From contig DAIDHI010000013.1 in assembly GCA_027452025.1 (NCBI GenBank), forward strand, positions 1 to 56,978: a DNA stretch of 56,978 nt, in the 5' to 3' direction. This document shows, piece after piece, positions 1-7,581 of the stretch. The position numbers were made by a program, and so were the translations under genes. The stretch's first letter is position 1. Every line of letters starts with the position of its first letter. Below the pieces are notes generated by a model, which saw nothing but the letters and a program-made list of their open reading frames with translations, did no database searches and had not been told where the DNA came from. The DNA is from Elusimicrobiota bacterium (GTDB lineage: Bacteria; Elusimicrobiota; Elusimicrobia; UBA1565; UBA9628).

Positions 1-93
1 GCGGGCAGGCTGAAGAAGATCTTGAAGCGCAGGGCGCTCATCAGGCGCAAGACGCTTGAGCGGCGCAGGTCGGAGAACCGCGGAGGGACGACG

Positions 94-453
94 CTAAACC
101 GTCAGTAAGCAAGTGTCCAGTTTAAGCTGGAACGCTACAGGCATCCTGACCAGCGTGCCGTCAGTGATGTGCTTAAGCCGATCGCCGCAGCGGTGGTCAA
201 AAAGCTCTCGATTCACGGCGCGGGAAAGTTTTGCGCCTCGTCCGCGAATTGAAAATGAGAAATACGTCTTGGCAGGCACTTTCGAAACCAATGGAGCCTG
301 CGTGCAGCTGGAAAGGAAGTTTAAGCTCGCACGAGTCAGGCCGACAAGTAATTCAGCGACTTCCGCGCCCTTGGCATCGAGCGCAGTCCGGTCCTTCAAC
401 GACTCATAATTTTCAGAGAGCTTTTTCAGGATGGACGCTGGTGTCGTAGGCAC
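94..453 (-). CDS. hypothetical protein, 119 aa
   Basis: A 119-residue open frame starting with GTG. It has no recognised domain, signal peptide or membrane segment. A TATAAT hexamer on the minus strand (476-471) lies 17 nt before the start, which supports a transcribed gene. It lies downstream of the TIR/RipA-like cassette on the same strand but about 100 bp away, so it need not belong to that operon. The frame survives in GC-rich DNA without strong codon evidence, so it may be a real small accessory gene or spurious. Confidence 0.4.
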   Translation of the reverse strand: MPTTPASILKKLSENYESLKDRTALDAKGAEVAELLVGLTRASLNFLSSCTQAPLVSKVPAKTYFSFSIRGRGAKLSRAVNRELFDHRCGDRLKHITDGTLVRMPVAFQLKLDTCLLTV

Positions 454-551
454 GTTGATCAGCGTAACAAATTATAAAATATGCTAGGCCGCGTGGATGA
501 CATCGAGTGTGCTTGGCACGATGTCAATACTATCAAAAGGTCATGGGGCTG

Positions 552-1085
552 TCATCCTACGCAGAACCAGCGCCGGAAGATTTCCCAAGGCAACGCGCGC
601 ACGAAAACTATGGCGTGAAGTGCTCCAAAAATCAGAGGCACCCCGGTTTCGATATGTGTAAAGGGTAGATAACGGCTCGAATCTTTCCCCTCACCAGCGG
701 CCGCCCATTCCGCGGCATACGGATTCATGGGCAGGCGTCTTTCAATTAGGTGGATCACCGCGAACTTGGCCGTGTTGAGGTTTTTGTGCGATTCAATTAT
801 GCAGTGCCACAGCCAGCATAGCGCCATGCCTGCGAGGCCAAGTATCCAAAGATATCCGGCGGCATCCTTGGCGATATAGGTGACAAAGCCCAAGAGCGCA
901 GTGTTTACGCTAAGGAAGTAGGTGTTCGCGGTGAGGCGGCGTCCGCTGCCGCGGTCCATCATCTCGACATAGAGCTTGTACTGTTCGAGGAGATGGGCTT
1001 GCGCCTTCTCGTTGGCCGGATAGGACTGCTTCTCTGGTTGTTCGTTGAAGAGTTTCTTGCTTAGGGAGTCGTCTGGGACACCCAT
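552..1085 (-). CDS. RipA-like small membrane protein, possible TIR-cassette effector
   Basis: A 177-residue protein with three hydrophobic segments, at about residues 52-72, 78-97 and 146-167. The patterns YKLYVEMMDR, RRLTANTYFLSVNTALLG and LPFTHIETGVP resemble the RipA family of oligomeric inner-membrane proteins (recalled from the family, not searched). The ATG follows directly on the stop codon of the upstream TIR gene, so the three genes 1856 to 552 form one transcription unit. In TIR-based defence a membrane protein is a plausible killing effector opened or recruited by a TIR-made signal; that role is inference. No nucleotide-binding domain such as SLOG or Macro is visible, so how it would sense a signal is open. 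Confidence 0.6.
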   Translation of the reverse strand: MGVPDDSLSKKLFNEQPEKQSYPANEKAQAHLLEQYKLYVEMMDRGSGRRLTANTYFLSVNTALLGFVTYIAKDAAGYLWILGLAGMALCWLWHCIIESHKNLNTAKFAVIHLIERRLPMNPYAAEWAAAGEGKDSSRYLPFTHIETGVPLIFGALHAIVFVRALPWEIFRRWFCVG

Positions 1086-1475
1086 CTAACGAGCGCCGCC
1101 AATGAGCGCCTTGAGGTTGGGCCACGTCCAATCATAAACCTTGTCCGACGCTAACGCCGACTGCGGCTTTGTGCAAGCTTTATTGGCGCGACCATGCAGG
1201 AGGAAGTAGAGATTGCCCAACTCTCGCGTGATCGTGAGCTCATCGGCTACTCCATCAGCCATATGAGTCCATTCGCCACAGATTACGACGGTAACGTCCG
1301 TGTTGGAGATTCGCCCTCTAATTTTCGCCCGCCAATCTCCGGACAAAGGCTCCTTAAGAGATCGATCCGTAAAATCGAACGGCGTGTCCGGCAGTTTGGC
1401 CTGTCCGGCGAGCATAATGCGCAGGTCGTCGTCATGATCGAAATCGAAACTGATGAAGGCGCGTTTCTTGGGCAT
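1086..1475 (-). CDS. ThsB-like TIR-domain protein (MTH538/DUF1863 type)
   Basis: A 129-residue single-domain protein of the flavodoxin-like TIR fold used by Thoeris ThsB proteins. The first beta strand reads KRAFISFDFDHDDD. It is followed by the hallmark acidic/polar segment FDFTDRSLKEPLSGDW, then IRGRISNTDVTVVICG and an acidic helix ADELTITRELG where the catalytic glutamate of TIR enzymes would lie. ThsB proteins cleave NAD+ to make a signalling nucleotide on phage sensing. The gene begins 6 bp after the stop of the other TIR gene and touches the next gene, so the set is an operon. The two TIR paralogues differ strongly in sequence, which fits distinct triggers or a heteromeric enzyme. Function is inferred from the fold. 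Confidence 0.65.
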   Translation of the reverse strand: MPKKRAFISFDFDHDDDLRIMLAGQAKLPDTPFDFTDRSLKEPLSGDWRAKIRGRISNTDVTVVICGEWTHMADGVADELTITRELGNLYFLLHGRANKACTKPQSALASDKVYDWTWPNLKALIGGAR

Positions 1476-1481
1476 GGCGAG

Positions 1482-1856
1482 CTAAAGGCTATCAATGAAC
1501 TTGGTTATCGCATCCCATGTCCAGACAACCGTGCTTATTCCGGCCAGAGAAGTGCGGTCATCCTTGTATGCCCAAATTCCCAGAACATTCTTGCCTTCCT
1601 CTTTGGCACAAGCAATTTCCCACTTTTGGCCACTCGACTTAGGGGAGTTCGCGCTGACCAGGGCTATCACTCCGTCGGATCGCCTAATTCGCGTGCGGAC
1701 CCGATCCTTCCATGCCTCGTCGTACGGTTCCTTCACGGACATGTCGATGAATTCAAAAGGGGTGGACGTGTTGAGAGACTGGCCCACGAGAAAGTCCCGC
1801 TGTCTTTCATCTTCAATCGCGAAGGCTACAAACACCGTCTTCTTATTCGTCATTGC
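1482..1856 (-). CDS. ThsB-like TIR-domain protein (MTH538/DUF1863 type), first gene of cassette
   Basis: A 124-residue TIR-like protein. The start was set at ATG 1856, because an AGGAGGGG Shine-Dalgarno lies 9 nt before it; a longer in-frame reading to 1919 would add a basic, unlikely N terminus. Strand one is KTVFVAFAIEDERQRDFL, followed by PFEFIDMSVKEPYDEAWK, RTRIRRSDGVIALVS and KWEIACAKEEGKNVLGIW, where the glutamate of WEI is the expected catalytic position. This series of blocks matches DUF1863/ThsB proteins of Thoeris systems. It leads an operon with a second TIR protein and a RipA-like membrane protein. No ThsA-type effector (SIR2 or Macro) is visible in the window. Confidence 0.7.
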   Translation of the reverse strand, partial: AMTNKKTVFVAFAIEDERQRDFLVGQSLNTSTPFEFIDMSVKEPYDEAWKDRVRTRIRRSDGVIALVSANSPKSSGQKWEIACAKEEGKNVLGIWAYKDDRTSLAGISTVVWTWDAITKFIDSL

Positions 1857-1991
1857 ACGTTTCCCCTCCTGCTTGGCTCGTCGCGTTCTCCTCGCCTTTT
1901 CCCTTTTCGATAAGATCAAGAGGCCGCGCCTCTATGGCCCGGCTTCGTAGTTCTCGCTAGGTTTGCCCAGTGTACAAAGAGGACCCCCTCT

Positions 1992-2003
1992 TAGGATTCG
2001 AAC
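1992..2003. repeat. possible left attachment site, 12-bp copy of tRNA-Gln T-arm
   Basis: TAGGATTCGAAC here is identical, in the same orientation, to the T-arm of the tRNA-Gln gene at 25468-25479 where the serine recombinase gene ends. Flanking bases (CTCT before, TAAAAACC after) do not form a tRNA, so this is a fragment or a pseudo-site. The expected acceptor-stem half of the tRNA is not seen on the left side, so assignment as the left boundary is tentative. Confidence 0.4.
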
Positions 2004-2108
2004 TAAAAACCGAATTTAATCGCTCCATTCGCTTCAGTTCTCGCGCCAAAGTTTACCCGATAAAAATTCCCGTCGGTAAAACCAGCACAAATACCTTGCC
2101 TGTAAAGC

Positions 2109-2176
2109 TGGCTGCCCGAAACCGACAATATCAGAACCTGGCTTCGCAGTCAAAACCCCGCTGTATTGCTCAGTTC
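2109..2176 (+). repeat. 68-bp dispersed repeat, copy A
   Basis: Positions 2109-2176 match 45513-45580 with four differences in 68 bases, three of them clustered at 2147-2149. The conserved core begins TGGCTGCCCGAAACCGACAA. Neither copy lies in a recognised gene. Copy B sits between a gene stop and its terminator 43 kb away in the host part, so this is probably a genome-wide intergenic repeat. Its place just inside the proposed left end of the island leaves open that the true boundary is to its right. Confidence 0.85.
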
Positions 2177-2186
2177 CGAAATTCTG

Positions 2187-2206
2187 CCGGGTTATCAACA
2201 ACCCGG
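2187..2206. repeat. perfect 7-bp inverted repeat hairpin
   Basis: CCGGGTT and AACCCGG flank a 6-base loop ATCAAC. There is no T-run after it, so it is not a standard terminator. It lies 10 bp right of dispersed repeat copy A and 215 bp before the ATPase operon. It could be a recombination or regulator site. Confidence 0.4.
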
Positions 2207-2421
2207 ATAGGACACTGCTCGAACCATCGTCCGGCTCAGGCGGTCGCCGTCTCGGGCTTTCCGGTCCCCCCTATAACTGATAGAATCTCGCCCTCGACCT
2301 TCGCACGGCGTGTCCGAGCCAAGGCCGCCGACGCGCCGCTCAACTTCGACCTGGACTTTCAGCCCCGGCCCCCAGCGGTTCCCTCTGGCGCCTTGTGTGA
2401 GCAAGGCGAGAGGAGCAGCAG

Positions 2422-5184
2422 GTGGCGAAGAAAGAAGCGGCGGCAGAAAACCCGACGGACCCAAGCCAGGCGATCCTTCAGAAGGCCAAGGACTGGCCCG
2501 AATGGCAGCGTGACGCGCTGCGGCGCATCGCGGAGCAGACGACCCTCCGAGATGCCGACCGGGCGGACATGCTCAACGCCATCAAGACGCAGAACGGCCT
2601 GCCCTGCACGCCCCCGCCCGTCGCGAAGCCCCTGGGGCCTGAACACCTCGCGAACACGGCGGCCAACCAGCCGCGTCTGGTCATCGAGTCGCTGACCGAC
2701 GCTCAGAACGTCAACTTGCTCAAGCCCGGCGAGAAGCTGGACTTCATCCCGGAGGGGATCACCCTGATCTACGGGGCGAACGGCAGCGGCAAGTCCGGCT
2801 ACACCCGTATCTTCAAGAAGGCCTGCGCCGCGCGCAAGGCCGAGGACATCCTGGCCAACGTCTTCGACCCCGACTACGAGTCCAAGCCCGCCGCCACGGC
2901 CAAGTTTCACATCGCGGAAAAGACGGCCGCCGCCGAGAGCAAGGAGGTTCTGACGTGGGCGGCCAATGCCGATTGCCCCGCCAAGCTCCGGCAAGTCCGG
3001 GTCTTCGACCGCAAGGCCGCCGGAATTTACGTCCAGGAAAGCGCGAATCTCGCCTACGTCCCCTATAACCTCGACGTGCTCGACAAACTGGCCGAGGCGT
3101 GCGACAAGCTCAAGGTCGCATTGCAGGCCGAGGCCACCGTTGCGGACACTGAGTTCAAGACCTTGAGCGGAAGCGTCCCGAACAAGGGCAACGCCCAGAC
3201 CATCGCGAGCACGATCACGGCCACGACCACGCAAGCATCCATCGACGCCCAAGCGCAGTGGGCCCCGATAGACGAGGCCAAGCTCACCGAAGCCACGGAA
3301 CTGCTCGAAAGCCCGGCCAAGGCGATCTCTGAAGTCCGCGTCAAGAAGACCCGCCGCGACAGCCTACTCAGCAGAATCACGCGGATCGAGACCGCGCTCT
3401 CGCAGGCCAAGGTCGACGAGTTGGCCACCCGACACCAGGCCGTCAGCGATACCAAGGCGGCGGCGGCGGCCACGTCCAAGACTTCATTTTCTTCGGACCC
3501 GGACCTTCTCCCCGGCGTCGGAAGCACCACCTGGCGCGCGCTATGGGCGGCAGCGCGGGCCTTCTCGATCTCGGAGGCCTATCCGGGCACCGACTTCCCG
3601 GTGGTCACCGAGTCCGGCGGCAAGGAGCCTCGGTGCCTACTCTGCCACCAGCCGCTCTCGGAGGACGCCTGCGGTCGACTGAAGCGCTTCGAGGAGTTCG
3701 TTCGCGGCGATGTCGCCAACAAGGCAGTGCAGGCGGAGACGAAGCTGAACGAGGCTGTGAGAGCCATCGAAGCCGTCTCCCTCGTGTTGGCTGCCGACGA
3801 CGAGGCGCTGCTTACCGAGTTGCAGGTCGACGCTCCCGAGATCGCGACAAAGATCAGGACCTTCTTCACCGACGCCGCGAAGCGCAAGGCCGCGATCGTG
3901 GCCGCGCAGGCCCAGGGTTCCTTCGCGGGGCTGGCGGTCGAGCCCGCGCCCTGCTCCTCGGACATGAAGACCCACATCGAGGGCCTGGATGCCAAGATTA
4001 AGGAAGTCGAAGGCGCGCTGACCCCCGAGCGCAAGGCGGCCTTGAAGCAGGAGCAGACGGCCCTTCTGACGAGGAAGACCCTTTCCGAACAGAAGGCGGC
4101 CCTCACGAAGCTGATCGAGAACCGACTGCTCAGGAAGAAGCTCGACGACTGCATCAAGGACGTGGGCACGCGCGCGATCACGGAGGCGAAGAAGAAGCTC
4201 AATCAACTCTTCGTGAATGAGCGCTTCAATGAGACGCTGAAGGAGGAGTTGACCGCCATCGGCATCACGCGCAAGGTGACGTTGGACTTCCCGATCAAGA
4301 GCGGCCTCGCATACCAGCGGGCCGTCTTCGGCGACTCGGCTTTCCCGAACCTAGACCTCGTGCTGAGCGAAGGCGAGCACCGCGCCGTTGCCATCGCCTG
4401 TTTCCTCGCCGAGGCGCGGATGCTGGGCGACCATCAGCCGCTCGTGATCGATGATCCCGTCTCGTCTCTCGACCATATCCGGCGCGAGCGGGTCACGCGG
4501 CGCCTGGTGGCCGAGGCGATGAAGCGCCAGGTCATCATCTTCACCCACGACATGGTCTTCTGGGCGGAGGTTGTCAGGATCGCGCAGGAAGCCCATGTCC
4601 CGGTCCAGGTGCGCGACATCCGACCGGAGGGAGCGCTTTGCGGCAAGGTGGGCGACGGCGACACGCCGTGGATCAATCTCACCGTGGCGCAGAAGCTCCA
4701 GTATCTGGAGGGCAAGCGGCTGCCCGCGCTCAAGGCCATGGACGAGAACTCTCAGGAATACGCTGATGGGGCGCGAGATGTCGGCGAGAAACTGCGCGAG
4801 ACCTGGGAGCGCCTTGTCGAAGAGAACCTGTTGCAGGCCACGGTGATGCGCCTGCGCCCGAGCGTGCAGACACAGAACCTGGAGATGGTCCAGGTCACGG
4901 ACGATGACTGGGAGAAGGTCCATCACGGCATGACCAGGACTTCCGGCTGGTCTCACGACACCGCCCGCGCGACGGGGTCGCCGCCGCCGTCGCCGGACGA
5001 ACTGACCAAGGAGATTGACGAGATTCGCGCTCTGGTGGGCAAGCTGAAGGATGATCAACAAAGGGTGCGGGCCGCTCGAAAGGCGCGCCTGAAGAGCCCC
5101 GGCGTCGGAATCGTGGTCGCGACCATGGGCCCGGCGGGAGATGGCGCCAAGACCGAGAGCACGGCAACCCCGAGCCCCAATTAG
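2422..5184 (+). CDS. SMC/RloC-like ABC ATPase with zinc hook and HEPN-like tail
   Basis: A 920-residue ATPase. Walker A is GANGSGKS at residues 118-125. A long helical middle carries a Rad50/RloC-style zinc hook CLLC at 405-408. The signature LSEGEH at 648-653 and Walker B LVIDDPVSSLD at 674-684 are followed by the switch motif IIFTHD. This is the AAA_13 layout of PrrC and RloC anticodon nucleases. The C-terminal region has an R-x3-E pair (R792, E796) and histidines at 834, 835 and 845, reminiscent of the Arg-Glu-His triad of PrrC. The GTG start has GAGGAG upstream. It heads an operon with a TIR protein 4 bp downstream. A role as a phage-sensing ATPase with RNase or partner-activating function is inferred. 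Confidence 0.75.
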   Translation: MAKKEAAAENPTDPSQAILQKAKDWPEWQRDALRRIAEQTTLRDADRADMLNAIKTQNGLPCTPPPVAKPLGPEHLANTAANQPRLVIESLTDAQNVNLLKPGEKLDFIPEGITLIYGANGSGKSGYTRIFKKACAARKAEDILANVFDPDYESKPAATAKFHIAEKTAAAESKEVLTWAANADCPAKLRQVRVFDRKAAGIYVQESANLAYVPYNLDVLDKLAEACDKLKVALQAEATVADTEFKTLSGSVPNKGNAQTIASTITATTTQASIDAQAQWAPIDEAKLTEATELLESPAKAISEVRVKKTRRDSLLSRITRIETALSQAKVDELATRHQAVSDTKAAAAATSKTSFSSDPDLLPGVGSTTWRALWAAARAFSISEAYPGTDFPVVTESGGKEPRCLLCHQPLSEDACGRLKRFEEFVRGDVANKAVQAETKLNEAVRAIEAVSLVLAADDEALLTELQVDAPEIATKIRTFFTDAAKRKAAIVAAQAQGSFAGLAVEPAPCSSDMKTHIEGLDAKIKEVEGALTPERKAALKQEQTALLTRKTLSEQKAALTKLIENRLLRKKLDDCIKDVGTRAITEAKKKLNQLFVNERFNETLKEELTAIGITRKVTLDFPIKSGLAYQRAVFGDSAFPNLDLVLSEGEHRAVAIACFLAEARMLGDHQPLVIDDPVSSLDHIRRERVTRRLVAEAMKRQVIIFTHDMVFWAEVVRIAQEAHVPVQVRDIRPEGALCGKVGDGDTPWINLTVAQKLQYLEGKRLPALKAMDENSQEYADGARDVGEKLRETWERLVEENLLQATVMRLRPSVQTQNLEMVQVTDDDWEKVHHGMTRTSGWSHDTARATGSPPPSPDELTKEIDEIRALVGKLKDDQQRVRAARKARLKSPGVGIVVATMGPAGDGAKTESTATPSPN

Positions 5185-5188
5185 AGCC

Positions 5189-6250
5189 ATGGCCCAGGAA
5201 AAGCTCGCCACCGGCATTGACGCTGACCGCACCGCCCTGCTCGAAGAACTCTTCATGACGTTCTCGAACACGGCCACGATGCCCGAAGCCGAGCAGTTCG
5301 CGATCGACCACCAAGACAAGATCGCAGCCTACGACTCCCTCATGGCCGACGGCACCCTGCGCCACGACACCGGCAATAAGCTCGAATTTTCGATCCAGAG
5401 CTATGTTGAGAGCAGGTTTTGGCCCAAGGACGAGGCCCTACTGAACAACCTTGTGCCAGTCCTGAAGCAGATGTATTCGGAGAAGAAGGCTGCTCTGTTC
5501 GAGGTGAGCGATTTCATCGCCAGAATCGAACGTAAGGGCGTCATGCCGAGCGTGAAGCCCCTCGATATTGAACGCGCGCTTCGTATCCTCAACCGCATTG
5601 GCCTCCTCGGCGGGCACAACGCAGAAAACGATGAACACGGTATTCCCCGCATGAAGAGCTTCAGCGTCTCTTCCACAATCTTGCGGACGAATGAAATCGC
5701 CGATCAGCTTCGCCACTACACGAAGTCAGCCCAGACGATCTCCGAAGCCATGACGACTGCATCCGCACTTCTAGGCAGCGCGCCCGCAACGACTCCGGCC
5801 AAGGACAACAGGAAAGTCTTCATCGTTCATGGTCATGATGGTAAGGCGCGCGAGGCCGTGGCCCAGTTGATCAAGAAGCTCGACCTGGACCCGATCATTC
5901 TGCACGAGCAGCCCAATCAGGGAGACACGGTTATCGAGAAGTTTGAGCGAAACTCGAACGTGGGCTTCGCGATCATCTTGATGACCGCCGATGACACGGG
6001 CAAGGCAAACTCGGAGGCCGCCGCGCGGCCACGAGCCCGACAGAATGTCGTGTTCGAGTGGGGCTACTTCGTCGGCAAGCTCGGCCGCAAGCGCGTCTGC
6101 GCTCTCTACGAGCAGGGCATAGACCTCCCGTCCGACCTGAACGGCATCGTCTACATTCCCCTCGACGCGACTGGCCACTGGCGCCTGGGCCTCCTCAAGG
6201 AGTTGAAGGCGGCGGGGTATTCCGTGGACGCGAACAAATTGTTGGAATAG
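5189..6250 (+). CDS. CAP12/Pycsar-class TIR protein (PF10137-like), putative NAD+ hydrolase
   Basis: A 353-residue protein; ATG 5189 is chosen because the in-frame ATG at 5141 would overlap the ATPase gene and add a non-conserved tail. The first 200 residues are a helical domain I do not recognise. A TIR domain starts near residue 209 (KVFIVHGHDGKAREAV) and contains NVVFEWGYFVGKLGR, in which E290 is the expected catalytic glutamate of CAP12 and Pycsar TIR effectors. Those enzymes destroy NAD+ on activation and kill the infected cell. No cyclase (CD-NTase) gene is nearby, so the trigger may be the upstream ATPase rather than a cyclic nucleotide. Gap to the next gene is 4 bp. Confidence 0.75.
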   Translation: MAQEKLATGIDADRTALLEELFMTFSNTATMPEAEQFAIDHQDKIAAYDSLMADGTLRHDTGNKLEFSIQSYVESRFWPKDEALLNNLVPVLKQMYSEKKAALFEVSDFIARIERKGVMPSVKPLDIERALRILNRIGLLGGHNAENDEHGIPRMKSFSVSSTILRTNEIADQLRHYTKSAQTISEAMTTASALLGSAPATTPAKDNRKVFIVHGHDGKAREAVAQLIKKLDLDPIILHEQPNQGDTVIEKFERNSNVGFAIILMTADDTGKANSEAAARPRARQNVVFEWGYFVGKLGRKRVCALYEQGIDLPSDLNGIVYIPLDATGHWRLGLLKELKAAGYSVDANKLLE

Positions 6251-6254
6251 ACCG

Positions 6255-7211
6255 ATGGCAAACGAAAAGCAGATCGTTGGGCGTTTGGAAACCGTGCCGA
6301 TCCGCCAAGCCTTCAAGGGCGAGGCGCGAGACTTCACAACGTGGCTTGAAAGCCATATCGAGGCACTGTCGGATCGAGTGGGCGTGGCGCTCTCAAACCC
6401 GCAGCGCGAAGTGGACGCCGGAGACTTCGCAGTCGACCTCGTCTGCGAGGACAGCGACGGCCGCCCGGTCATCATCGAGAACCAGCTTGAGAAGACGAAC
6501 CACGACCACCTCGGCAAGCTGCTGACCTATCTGGTCAACCGCGACGCCTCGACCGCGATCTGGATCGCGACAGAGCCCCGCCCCGAGCACCAGAAGGTAG
6601 TGGACTGGCTCAATGAGTCAACACCGGCTGACATCGCTTTCTATTTGGTCAAAGTAGAGGCTGTGCGCGTCGGAGACTCGCCGCTGGCGCCCCTCTTCAC
6701 CGTCGTATCCCGGCCGGACGAAAAGGCAAAGGAGATGGGCGAAAAGAAGAAAGAGTGGGCCGAGCGCCATTATAAGCGCCTCGACTTCTGGAAGTCCCTT
6801 CTCGCGAAGGCCCTGGGAAAGACTCGGTTGTTTTCCGCGATCTCCCCGAGCCGCTACCACTGGATCGGGGCTGGCGCTGGCAAGTCGGGAGTGACTTTCA
6901 ACTTCGCGATTCTCAACAAGAAGGCGCAGGTCGAACTTTACATAGACCACGATCGCGAGACTGGGAAAGGAAACAAAGCCATCTTCGATTCTCTCCACGC
7001 CGAACAGGCAGCAATCGAAAAGGACTTCGGAGAGCCGTTATCCTGGGAACGTCTCGATGATGGGACGAGAGCCTGCCGTATCGCCAAGTATTTCAACGAC
7101 GGCGGGTTGGCAAAACCCGACACATGGCCCGGCCTCCAAGACGAGATGATCAACGCGATGATCCGGCTTGAGCGAGCGCTGAAGAAGCGCCTCGAAAGAG
7201 TCCAAGCCTAA
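6255..7211 (+). CDS. DUF4268 PD-(D/E)XK nuclease-like protein
   Basis: A 318-residue protein. The N-terminal half has the restriction-fold pattern DFAVDLVCEDSDGRPVIIENQ, in which D, E and a final Q (in place of the usual K) occupy the PD-(D/E)XK positions, followed by HDHLGKLLTYL. The C-terminal half fits DUF4268: FWKSLLAKA, then RYHWIGAGAGKSGVTFNF and a beta strand ending AQVELYID. Such proteins often sit beside restriction genes as unassigned accessory nucleases. Here it is the third gene of the ATPase-TIR operon with 4-bp gaps on both sides. Whether the E-x-Q site is active is unknown. Confidence 0.7.
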   Translation: MANEKQIVGRLETVPIRQAFKGEARDFTTWLESHIEALSDRVGVALSNPQREVDAGDFAVDLVCEDSDGRPVIIENQLEKTNHDHLGKLLTYLVNRDASTAIWIATEPRPEHQKVVDWLNESTPADIAFYLVKVEAVRVGDSPLAPLFTVVSRPDEKAKEMGEKKKEWAERHYKRLDFWKSLLAKALGKTRLFSAISPSRYHWIGAGAGKSGVTFNFAILNKKAQVELYIDHDRETGKGNKAIFDSLHAEQAAIEKDFGEPLSWERLDDGTRACRIAKYFNDGGLAKPDTWPGLQDEMINAMIRLERALKKRLERVQA

Positions 7212-7215
7212 CGCC

Positions 7216-7485
7216 GTGGCCAAACGTCGACCACCGACCCCATCAGCAACCCTGAGCGAGTGGAAGAAGTTCCTGACCAGCAAGAGGCGCCTCACCCCCG
7301 AGAACGAGAGTCTATTCATGGAGTTGATGGCCGAGGGGGCCGCCCGGCACATTCAGAAGACGCGCGCGACCCGCATCGCAGAGATCACGGCCAAGGCCGA
7401 GAAGGTCATGGCCAGGGCTCGGAAAGTTCTACGCGAAACCAGGGATGCCCAGAGGCCTGGAGATCGGCGCCTTCCCACGCTATAA
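7216..7485 (+). CDS. small basic helical protein, last gene of ATPase-TIR operon
   Basis: An 89-residue, lysine- and arginine-rich, mostly helical protein starting at GTG 4 bp after the DUF4268 gene. No family recognised. The segment ITAKAEKVMARARKVLRE suggests a coiled coil or nucleic-acid contact. The spacing pattern (4, 4 and 4 bp across the operon) argues that it belongs functionally with the three preceding genes. A strong hairpin terminator follows at 7545-7581. Confidence 0.55.
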   Translation: MAKRRPPTPSATLSEWKKFLTSKRRLTPENESLFMELMAEGAARHIQKTRATRIAEITAKAEKVMARARKVLRETRDAQRPGDRRLPTL

Positions 7486-7486
7486 T
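7481..7486 (+). promoter_or_regulatory. consensus -10 hexamer TATAAT before terminator and HTH gene
   Basis: TATAAT lies at the end of the 89-aa gene, 11 nt before an in-frame GTG (7498) and 58 nt before the hairpin terminator. A matching -35 is not obvious. With the terminator it would define a short transcript of about 90 nt. Confidence 0.4.
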
Positions 7487-7544
7487 ACTCTCAGCCCGTG
7501 AGCAGACCGGGCACGACGCAGCGAGACGTTGGCCGCGCTGAAGC

Positions 7545-7581
7545 GAGGCCGCCCTGGATGGACCAGTGGCGGCCTCTTTTT
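7545..7581 (+). terminator. strong intrinsic terminator, possible attenuator
   Basis: GAGGCCGCC plus CTGG pairs with CCAG plus GGCGGCCTC (one bulged T), a 13-bp stem with a 5-base loop ATGGA, followed by TTTTT. It ends exactly at the ATG at 7582. It can end the ATPase-TIR operon, and with the TATAAT at 7481 it could attenuate the downstream gene or produce a small RNA. Confidence 0.8.

Larger units (their letters stand above)
1857..2421. other. intergenic region between TIR cassette and ATPase operon
   Basis: No convincing gene. It holds, in order, the 12-bp tRNA T-arm-like sequence at 1992-2003, a 68-bp dispersed repeat at 2109-2176, and a perfect 7-bp stem hairpin at 2187-2206. The last 200 bp are GC-rich without a recognised motif apart from a Shine-Dalgarno-like GAGGAG before the GTG at 2422. 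Confidence 0.6.

Noticed and set aside
1-41. Start of a minus-strand gene (MSALRFKIFFSLPA...) running off the left edge
   Set aside because: Only 14 codons are visible, with no Shine-Dalgarno or promoter, so it cannot be supported.
552-1856. Complete classical Thoeris system
   Set aside because: No ThsA homologue is present; only TIR components and a different membrane protein are seen.
5189-6250. CBASS or Pycsar system around the CAP12-type TIR protein
   Set aside because: No CD-NTase or PycC cyclase in the window.
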